Origin: CALINF01 sp039980455
GTDB taxonomy: Bacteria > Pseudomonadota > Gammaproteobacteria > Pseudomonadales > Halieaceae
DNA: 64,000 nucleotides
NCBI GenBank assembly: GCA_039980455.1
Contig: JBDXCG010000003.1
Coordinates: 434,001 to 498,000, forward strand
Direction: 5' to 3'
Shown here: positions 58,241 to 64,000 of the stretch, piece by piece
Position numbering within the stretch: the first letter of the stretch is position 1
Layout: each line of letters begins with the position of its first letter
The notes under the pieces: model-generated
Databases searched by the model: none
Seen by the model: the letters and a program-made list of their open reading frames with translations, nothing else
What the model was told of the DNA's origin: nothing
Made by a program: the position numbers and the translations under genes

Positions 58241-58930
58241 ATGAGTGAGGCATATCCGCGTTTTTTGTCGACGTTTGGCTCGATGATTGTAACCCTGCTT
58301 GTGGCTGCCTGTGCTACCGGAGAGCCTCGCGATCGCGGAGATTTTCGTCAGGATCCCCGCCCTATGGCGACGACTCTTGTGTATGAATGCCTCGGGTACG
58401 AGTTCGTAGCCCGAGTCGGTCCCGGCGAGATGGCGGTCTGGCTGGATGATGATTATCTAATACTGTCTCAAGTACGCGCGGCAGAGGGCATACGTTATCA
58501 GGAAGGGGAGATCGCTTTCGAGAGTAAGGCTGATGATGCGGCGTTGATTGTTAGTGGTCAGCGTTTCCCGGAGTGCGTCCTCGTGCCGGAGCGAGCGCCC
58601 TGGGAAGATGCCCGCCGCAGAGGCGTCAGCTTTCGAGCCGTAGGAAACGAGCCGGGTTGGCATCTGGAGATTCAATCCGGGCGACAGATTCTCTATGTAG
58701 GGGACTATGGGATGAATCGTATTTTGGTGCCGGACCCAGGAGCAGAAGCGACCAGTGCAGGAAGTCGTTATCATGCGGTAACGCAAAGCAACGATCTGTT
58801 GCTGGAAATCGAAAGTACGCCGTGCACAGATACGATGAAAGGTGATGAGTTTCCCGATTCGGTGTGGTTGACCGTGAACGGCAAAACTTTGCAAGGCTGT
58901 GGTAGAAGCCTCGATTTTCCCTGGCGCTAA
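58241..58930 (+). CDS. MliC-like lipoprotein
   Basis: Protein of 229 residues from the ATG at 58241, with GGGAG upstream. The signal ends in a lipobox (LLVAAC, Cys24). The first mature part (about 45-110) matches the MliC lysozyme-inhibitor fold: LVYECLGYEFVARVG, EMAVWLDDDYLIL and FPECVL. The second half (FRAVGNEPGWHLEI, YVGDYGMNRILVP, DEFPDSVWLTVNGKTLQGC) is the COG3650-type domain. Together they suggest a periplasm-facing lipoprotein that could protect against lysozyme; function inferred. Confidence 0.82.
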   Translation: MSEAYPRFLSTFGSMIVTLLVAACATGEPRDRGDFRQDPRPMATTLVYECLGYEFVARVGPGEMAVWLDDDYLILSQVRAAEGIRYQEGEIAFESKADDAALIVSGQRFPECVLVPERAPWEDARRRGVSFRAVGNEPGWHLEIQSGRQILYVGDYGMNRILVPDPGAEATSAGSRYHAVTQSNDLLLEIESTPCTDTMKGDEFPDSVWLTVNGKTLQGCGRSLDFPWR

Positions 58931-59002
58931 GTGCACTACTGTTCGTTCGGCGACCTCCTTGTCGCTGTCAAATTGTGACTTAATTACTCCCGCTGCCATA
59001 CC

Positions 59003-59016
59003 TTGACAGAGGTCAA
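59003..59016. promoter_or_regulatory. FNR/Anr box upstream of ompW
   Basis: TTGAC-AGAG-GTCAA is a perfect 14-base FNR/Anr/Dnr-type palindrome. Its centre (59009.5) is 32 bases before the centre of the -10 hexamer TATTAT (59039-59044), the spacing of a class II activator site at -41.5. E. coli ompW is FNR-regulated and Pseudomonas oprG is Anr-regulated, so the site fits the gene. A Dnr-type nitric oxide regulator is an alternative. Confidence 0.85.
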
Positions 59017-59038
59017 TGCCCTTCACAAAGTGACTCTC

Positions 59039-59044
59039 TATTAT
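59039..59044 (+). promoter_or_regulatory. -10 hexamer of ompW
   Basis: TATTAT (one mismatch to TATAAT) positioned so that transcription would begin near 59051, about 53 bases before the ompW ATG. There is no good -35 hexamer, as expected for a class II FNR-dependent promoter. Confidence 0.6.
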
Positions 59045-59103
59045 GTGAGCTGTAGTGGGGAGCAAATACAGCTCACCGTCGATCGTAGTGAGAGGAGTTT
59101 AGA

Positions 59104-59787
59104 ATGAAAAATGCAGTATCTTTGGCACTGGCTGTAGCACTTGCCAGCGGCAGCATGCTTGCGCAGGCTTATCAGGCAGGTGACCTGATATTGCGGCTCG
59201 GGGCAACCACAGTATCGCCCAACGATGACAGCGACAATATTACACTGCCTACAGACCCGGCTACCGTTTTGCGCGGCGTTGAGGTAGATGATGATACTCA
59301 ACTGGGTATTATTCCGGCGATGATGGTAACGGATCATCTGGGTTTTGAGCTTCTTCTTGCGACTCCCTTTGAACACGATGTGACTGTCAAGGGTGCGCCT
59401 TTGGATGCAGGCTCCATTAAGCACTTGCCGCCCACCTTAAGTTTACAGTGGTACCCACGTGGAAACTCATCTGGCTGGCAGCCCTACATCGGTGTTGGTT
59501 TAAACTACACGTTCATCTACGACGAAGATGCTTCTTCTGATCTCAAGAATGCGTTGGGTGAGCTATTGGGTGCAGAGAAAGTTGATCTATCTCTGCAGGA
59601 TTCGTTCGGCCTATCTGGGCAGGTGGGAGTCGATATTCCCCTGAATGAAAACTGGGCGCTTAATGCTGGCGTTTGGTACATTGATATCGATACCGAGGCT
59701 AGGATTAAAACTGATGTTGGTACCGTCAAGTTCGATGTTGATATCGATCCTTGGGTTTACAACTTTGGCATAGCTTACAAGTTTTAG
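59104..59787 (+). CDS. ompW: Outer membrane protein OmpW
   Basis: Outer membrane eight-stranded barrel of 227 residues with a signal peptide (LAVALASGSMLAQA) and the OmpW motifs AGDLILRLGATTVSP, HLPPTLSLQWYP, WQPYIGVGLNYT, LNENWALNAGVWYIDIDT and the terminal aromatic FGIAYKF. OmpW is a small hydrophobic-molecule channel often induced by low oxygen. The FNR/Anr promoter upstream and rho-independent terminator downstream make it a single-gene unit. Confidence 0.95.
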   Translation: MKNAVSLALAVALASGSMLAQAYQAGDLILRLGATTVSPNDDSDNITLPTDPATVLRGVEVDDDTQLGIIPAMMVTDHLGFELLLATPFEHDVTVKGAPLDAGSIKHLPPTLSLQWYPRGNSSGWQPYIGVGLNYTFIYDEDASSDLKNALGELLGAEKVDLSLQDSFGLSGQVGVDIPLNENWALNAGVWYIDIDTEARIKTDVGTVKFDVDIDPWVYNFGIAYKF

Positions 59788-59827
59788 CCCTTTAAGAGGG
59801 CCGGATAGCCTAACTGGTCAGTTCACC

Positions 59828-59857
59828 AAAAACCCGCGCTATATCGCGGGTTTTTTT
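59828..59857 (+). terminator. Rho-independent terminator after ompW
   Basis: AAAAACCCGCG, loop CTATAT, CGCGGGTTTTT forms an 11-base-pair perfect stem followed by a T run, 41 bases past the ompW stop. Confidence 0.9.
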
Positions 59858-59983
59858 ATGTCCTCTCGCTTTTGCGTTCCAAATTTCGCGGCCGGAAAAC
59901 TGCACAGGTTGCGTGTTTGGTCTTTACTCCTATTGGATTCTCAGGTGGTATAGTTGCAGGCTGAATTTCCGGAGACTGAATAC

Positions 59984-61117
59984 ATGCCAGTAGAAATACA
60001 GGGCCACTGCGATGAAAAGTTTGCCAGTGTTAAAGATGCTTTCGCTAGAAACTTCAACGATGGTCTTGATGTAGGCGCCAGTGTTGCGATAACTCTGGAT
60101 GGAGAAAGTGTGGTCGACTTGTGGGCGGGCAAGCTTGTTGATGCGGGCGATGATCCATGGGAAGAAGATACCATTGTTAATGTCTGGTCTACGACAAAGA
60201 CGATGGCAGCCATCGTGATGCTTATGTTAGCCGATCGCGAACTGCTGGATTTCGATGCGCCAGTTGCCAAGTATTGGCCCGAGTTCGCGAGCAACGGCAA
60301 AGAGCATGTTCTTGTACGCCATATAATGAGCCATTCGGCAGGACTCTCATCTCTGGAAGAGCCCATAGTGTTTCTAGATTACTGTGATCACGACCGAATC
60401 GTAGGGTCACTTGCTGATCAAGCACCCTGGTGGGAACCCGGTACCCAGAGCGGCTATCACGCGATAACCCAAGGGCATCTGCAGAACGAGTTGGTTCGCC
60501 GTATCACGGGCATAACGCTGGGTCGATTTTTTAGGGAGGAGGTTGCAGAACCCCTGGGTGCTGACTTTCACATCGGCACGCCTGCATCTTTAGATCCGCG
60601 TATAGGCTTTCTGTCGCCGCCAGAGCCTGACAATAATACTGATGTTGATCCGAACTCCGTAATGGGGCGAACCATGCTGAACCCAGCTCTCGACGCATTA
60701 GCGCCGCGCTCCGCCGCCTGGCGTGAGGCGGAGATTCCAGCCGCAAATGGCCATGGGAATGCTCGATCTGTTGCGCGCATCCACAGTGCGATTGCCTGCG
60801 GCGGTGAGGTGGACGGTGTGAGATTGATGTCTGAGGCAGGTTGTCGCAAGATTTTTGATGTGCAAACTGATGGTGAAGACCTGGTGCTTGGTATGCCGGT
60901 TCGCTACGGCATGGGTTTTGGTATCAATAGTCAACATCAGCCACTAAGCCCCAATCCTAATGTGTGTTATTGGGGAGGCTGGGGTGGTTCTCTTGGCGTA
61001 ATTGATATGGATGCCAGATTGAACTTTGCTTATGTCATGAATCGTATGGTGTCTGGCACGACCGGCGACCTCCGCGCGGCGAATCTGTTGCTTCCTGTTT
61101 ACGGTTCCTTAGGCTGA
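59984..61117 (+). CDS. Serine beta-lactamase-fold hydrolase (EstB-like)
   Basis: Protein of 377 residues from the ATG at 59984 (GGAG nine bases upstream); the upstream TTG at 59954 is less likely. Class C beta-lactamase/esterase fold: SxxK motif STTK at 69-72, the tyrosine in QSGYHAITQG and the third motif near GGWGGS at the end. No signal peptide is seen, so it is probably a cytoplasmic esterase (family VIII EstB-like) and not a beta-lactamase. Substrate unknown. Confidence 0.86.
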   Translation: MPVEIQGHCDEKFASVKDAFARNFNDGLDVGASVAITLDGESVVDLWAGKLVDAGDDPWEEDTIVNVWSTTKTMAAIVMLMLADRELLDFDAPVAKYWPEFASNGKEHVLVRHIMSHSAGLSSLEEPIVFLDYCDHDRIVGSLADQAPWWEPGTQSGYHAITQGHLQNELVRRITGITLGRFFREEVAEPLGADFHIGTPASLDPRIGFLSPPEPDNNTDVDPNSVMGRTMLNPALDALAPRSAAWREAEIPAANGHGNARSVARIHSAIACGGEVDGVRLMSEAGCRKIFDVQTDGEDLVLGMPVRYGMGFGINSQHQPLSPNPNVCYWGGWGGSLGVIDMDARLNFAYVMNRMVSGTTGDLRAANLLLPVYGSLG

Positions 61118-61203
61118 TGTAAGCTCCACATGTTCTTACGCGTGTTGAAGTAGATTGCTCAATTGATTTAGATCCGGAGAAGCACATCAAGACAAGACTC
61201 ATA

Positions 61204-62076
61204 GTGAATGGTAAATCCGCCGGGGATTCCCAATTACGCGCTAGTATTGCAAGCGTGCGCGAGTCAGGCACGGCTCTGGAAGTGCGATCAACTTTCGAGT
61301 CTGGCGACGTACAGCGTATGGTGGATGAGGCGATAGGGGAGAGCGTTGATCGCCTGCTAATTGGCGGAGGCGATGGTTCTGTAAATGAAGTGGCCGACGC
61401 GCTGCTCCAACATCCGCGCGAGCAGCGCCCACCACTTGGGATTGTGCCTTTGGGTACCGCAAATGATTTCGCAGCTGCCTGTGGGATTCCCACGCAGCTA
61501 GATGCTGCGCTGGAGTTAGCCTGCCACGGTAGTGCTATTGCTATTGATGCGCTTACCGCCAATGACCGGATTGTAGCCAATGTGGCCACTGCGGGATTTG
61601 GCGCTCAAGTTACCGCGCAAACACCCTCTGAGCTCAAAGCCTTTCTTGGAGGTGGTGCCTACACCCTCATGGGCATAATCAAAGCGCTAAATTTCAAACC
61701 CTATCAAGGCAAGATCGTGACTGCAGATGAGGAGATACAGGGCAGTGCGATTGTTGCGGCCGTTTGTAATGGTCGACAAGCCGGGGGCGGTCAACCGTTA
61801 GCGCCCGACGCGTTGTTAACTGATGGCTTGATGGATGTGTTGCTGATCCTGGCGTTCCCGCCTACTGAGATCGATACCGTTATCAAAGAAGCGATGTCAC
61901 CAACGCTTGATGGCCGGTACGTGAGACGCTTTCGTACTCACTTTCTGGAAGTGCATTCAGACGATGGAATGCCCTGTAACCTTGATGGCGAGCCCTATGA
62001 AGCCGACGCTATCCGCTTTGATGTTGTAGCAAAAGCGCTTGATGTGGTGCTTCCACCTGACTGTCCCTGTATCTAG
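61204..62076 (+). CDS. YegS-like lipid kinase (diacylglycerol kinase family)
   Basis: Protein of 290 residues from the GTG at 61204. Lipid kinase signatures are VNGKSAGDS, IGGGDGSVNEVADALL, LGIVPLGTANDFAAACGIP and LDGEP near the end. The family phosphorylates diacylglycerol or phosphatidylglycerol-type lipids. GTG has no ribosome site, and starting there removes the first beta-strand; the in-frame ATC at 61186, six bases after GGAGA, would restore MKTRLIVNGKSAGD. A non-AUG start is therefore plausible. Convergent with the second DUF3604 gene with one base between stops. Confidence 0.85.
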   Translation: MNGKSAGDSQLRASIASVRESGTALEVRSTFESGDVQRMVDEAIGESVDRLLIGGGDGSVNEVADALLQHPREQRPPLGIVPLGTANDFAAACGIPTQLDAALELACHGSAIAIDALTANDRIVANVATAGFGAQVTAQTPSELKAFLGGGAYTLMGIIKALNFKPYQGKIVTADEEIQGSAIVAAVCNGRQAGGGQPLAPDALLTDGLMDVLLILAFPPTEIDTVIKEAMSPTLDGRYVRRFRTHFLEVHSDDGMPCNLDGEPYEADAIRFDVVAKALDVVLPPDCPCI

Positions 62077-62077
62077 G

Positions 62078-63898
62078 CTACGGTGTATACCAGATAGGTG
62101 AGCTCCACGCTCTTTCGGTGATAGTAGCTGGAGCGTCCTCTGGTAATGGCAGGCCCGCCCTTACAGCATCGTAGGTCGTCCAGCGCGGCGTGGGAATTTC
62201 GATGACCCTGGCGTAGTAGAGAGCGGGTAAGCTGGGGTCGAACTCAGGGTCCTGCCACACGGTCGCTAACTGGCTGCTACCAATGCTATTGCGATACGTC
62301 GCTGTTTTCACATCCACAGTATTTCCAACCGCAGGTAGTTTGCCGTTTTTTTCTGGTTGGCGATCTCCAGACCAATCGACGTCAAAGACCTTATCGCGTT
62401 GATTACCCTGGGCGTCGACCCAGCCTTTGATAATCTGTATGCGATCAAGGTTTGCACCCAGTGGGTCTTTGCTTGCGGCAACCATAAAGCGAGGAGCGTC
62501 GCCTAGATCGGAGCGCTGAAGGTCACCACCCATGGGTACACCATCGCGGTAGGCTAGCGCTACTCTGTCGTGGCGTTCATGTAGGTCTTTTGAATAAGTC
62601 CAGCTGCCAAACAAGCGAACGCGGATCCGCGTTCCCGAGGTGGCGAACACTTCTCGGTTATAAATGGAGTCCCAGATCGCCTCACGGGTATTACTCGTGG
62701 CCCACGCGCCGGCGAGAGAGCCGGGTGACTGATCGCGAGCGGCCAACCAGCCGCCTACTTCTGCAGTCTGGCGTCGCTGTGGCGTACCGTCTTCAAAACC
62801 GTGTCCACCGGCCCAGTTGTCCTCGTCTGTGTCACCCATCACGCCATTGTGACTATCAGTGCCCCCGAACAAGCCGAGTTTGTAGGGATTACCCCCTAGT
62901 TTGGATTGCAGTGCGAGCCCCCGTACCAGGCCGTCCCGAACAAAATTACGCTTCTGCGGTACGCGGCCACTGAAGCCTCCCATACTCGGCGCGTTCTCAA
63001 AATCTGAAAACTCGTCGCCAGCCCAGAAGTTGGCGTGTACCTCGGAATTACCCTTTATCTGCATTATCTCGATAGCTCGTTCAAACTCTGCTCGCTGCCG
63101 TGCGTAGCGTTCATCAAGCGGTTTGCCGTCAGAGCGTTGGTCGGGAAACATCAATCCTTTGCTTGCATTGGAGTTGTGGGGCAGCGCAACGGCGCGAGCA
63201 CCTGCGTCAGATTGCTTTGACAGCCAATCCCACAAAGCTTCTTCTTGGGGAATCTCAAATGAGCTGACCGGGATGTCCGGTAGTTGCGAACTCCTGAACA
63301 GGATGTTCCTATGCAGGTTCGCGCCGCCAGGCGCGCTACTCCATTCGAATGCAGGGAAAGTCGTAAATTTTCCGGGCTGGTAGTGCGCGTTCGCCGCGCT
63401 CACCAGTTCCTCCCAGCCGCTGCGCACTGCGGCTTCACCCGGATAAAAGGGTAGATGCTGCGGATTGGCACCTCGCGTGTTGCTAATAACGTATTTGAGA
63501 AACCAGTCGCGGCGGTCAGCGGGTGCTGTGAGAGCCACCAACTCCTTAATCTGAGGCTGATCACTTCCCGGTGAGCCAGGGTGTATAGCGGCATACATCT
63601 CGCCCAGGTACTCCGCGTGATCTGTTACTGCAGCAAAGTCTAGCGGCCTGCGCAGGCGATGGGGCTTGCCGTTAACCACTACGGCTTCACCTTTTGCGTG
63701 ACGATATGCGTCTGAAGGCGTTAGCCGAGTACCACCTAGATAGGCATCCAATGAATACGCGGTATGAACATGTGTCTCACCAAAGTACGCATTGCGCAGG
63801 GGGTTGTTCTCGGTCTCGGCAACTGTGCCAACAGCACTTAGGCACATGACCAAAGGAACCAATCTTTTTGCCGCCTGGTACAGAGTAAACTGTTGCAC
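62078..63898 (-). CDS. Secreted DUF3604 protein (PHP-like), second copy
   Basis: Protein of 606 residues from the GTG at 63898, six bases after AGGAG; upstream ATG at 63931 has no site. Signal peptide LVPLVMCLSAVGTVAE. The core has GETHVHTAYSLDAYL, AVTDHAEYLGEM, ALPHNSNASKGLMFP and FGGTDSHNGVMGDTDEDN, paralogous to the protein at 32172-34079. Both share C-terminal blocks GANLDRIQIIKGWVD and YYARVIEIPTPRW. Function unknown; probably a periplasmic metal-dependent hydrolase. Stop lies two bases from the lipid kinase stop. Confidence 0.85.
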   Translation of the reverse strand: MQQFTLYQAAKRLVPLVMCLSAVGTVAETENNPLRNAYFGETHVHTAYSLDAYLGGTRLTPSDAYRHAKGEAVVVNGKPHRLRRPLDFAAVTDHAEYLGEMYAAIHPGSPGSDQPQIKELVALTAPADRRDWFLKYVISNTRGANPQHLPFYPGEAAVRSGWEELVSAANAHYQPGKFTTFPAFEWSSAPGGANLHRNILFRSSQLPDIPVSSFEIPQEEALWDWLSKQSDAGARAVALPHNSNASKGLMFPDQRSDGKPLDERYARQRAEFERAIEIMQIKGNSEVHANFWAGDEFSDFENAPSMGGFSGRVPQKRNFVRDGLVRGLALQSKLGGNPYKLGLFGGTDSHNGVMGDTDEDNWAGGHGFEDGTPQRRQTAEVGGWLAARDQSPGSLAGAWATSNTREAIWDSIYNREVFATSGTRIRVRLFGSWTYSKDLHERHDRVALAYRDGVPMGGDLQRSDLGDAPRFMVAASKDPLGANLDRIQIIKGWVDAQGNQRDKVFDVDWSGDRQPEKNGKLPAVGNTVDVKTATYRNSIGSSQLATVWQDPEFDPSLPALYYARVIEIPTPRWTTYDAVRAGLPLPEDAPATITERAWSSPIWYTP

Positions 63899-63963
63899 AC
63901 CTTTCTCCTGATATAGTCTCTTATCGTACACCCAGTGTAGTCAGTAGAACGTAGGAGTAAACA

Positions 63964-64000
63964 TTGTCAGCTATTTCGATTCTCGCGCGGAAAAACTTGG
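63964..64000 (+). CDS. Possible 5' end of a gene running out of the window
   Basis: TTG at 63964 with AGGAG at 63953-63957 (six bases) opens a frame that reads MSAISILARKNL and leaves the window. It would be divergent from the DUF3604 gene. Twelve residues are too few for any assignment. Confidence 0.35.
   Translation, partial: MSAISILARKNL

Noticed and set aside
58457..59065. Minus-strand 202-residue frame
   Set aside because: Antisense to the MliC-like lipoprotein gene and covering the ompW promoter with its FNR box; no family match.
61035..61589. Minus-strand 184-residue Ser/Arg-rich frame
   Set aside because: Antisense to the serine hydrolase end and the lipid kinase, composition typical of a shadow frame.
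1..64000. tRNA, rRNA, CRISPR, insertion sequence or prophage
   Set aside because: I looked for repeat-spacer periodicity, terminal inverted repeats with transposase frames, integrase or phage structural genes and tRNA-like cloverleaf arms in the gaps. None was convincing by eye.

Overview
The window looks like chromosomal DNA from a marine gammaproteobacterium. It carries the conserved gammaproteobacterial block pepA-holC-valS divergent from lptF-lptG, a finR-like LysR gene divergent from fpr as in Pseudomonas, and rapA, bolA, ompW and gppA/ppx-type genes. It also has many acyl-CoA genes, a wax ester synthase and two DUF3604 proteins, a mix common in the OM60/NOR5 (Halieaceae) and neighbouring groups. 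That lineage call is inference from gene content. I see no tRNA, rRNA, IS element, phage gene or CRISPR array, and no gene-free stretch reaches 300 bases.

Region 1 (1-5.3 kb): the nitrogen pair glnK-amtB with a good sigma-54 promoter at the window edge, a secreted amidohydrolase, an exopolyphosphatase (Ppx/GppA) and a membrane protein with an HEWGH motif. Region 2 (5.4-11.4 kb, minus strand) is the most interesting: seven tightly coupled genes reading DUF1445, pxpA, pxpB, pxpC, DUF4392, D-amino acid aminotransferase, alanine racemase. DUF1445 and DUF4392 correspond to the two parts of the mitochondrial D-glutamate cyclase DGLUCY. Together with the 5-oxoprolinase PxpABC and the two D-amino acid enzymes they suggest a dedicated D-glutamate / 5-oxoproline / D-alanine pathway.

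Region 3 (11.6-35.6 kb) is dominated by lipid and acyl-CoA metabolism: two acyl-CoA ligases, thiolase, two enoyl-CoA hydratases, an ACAD10/11-type phosphotransferase, acyl-CoA dehydrogenase, two SDRs, an acyl-CoA carboxyltransferase and a patatin-like lipase. Interspersed are fpr/finR, a SprT-like metalloprotein, a large DUF748 envelope protein, a diguanylate cyclase and the first DUF3604 protein. Region 4 (35.6-44.8 kb) has rapA-tatD, a wax ester synthase/DGAT, a secreted helical-repeat protein, a methyltransferase/TetR divergent pair and two cold-shock proteins. Both the patatin and the wax ester synthase carry long lysine/alanine-rich histone-like tails.

Region 5 (44.8-64 kb) is mostly housekeeping and envelope: valS, holC, pepA, lptF, lptG, an RDD membrane protein paired with a protein of repeated short motifs, bolA-trhO, a trypsin-like protease, GST, TauE/SafE, RarD, an MliC-type lipoprotein, ompW behind a textbook FNR/Anr class II promoter, a serine hydrolase, a YegS-like lipid kinase with a possible non-AUG start, and a second DUF3604 protein. 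Genes are packed densely: many start and stop codons overlap, several convergent pairs overlap at their 3' ends, and GTG/TTG starts are frequent.
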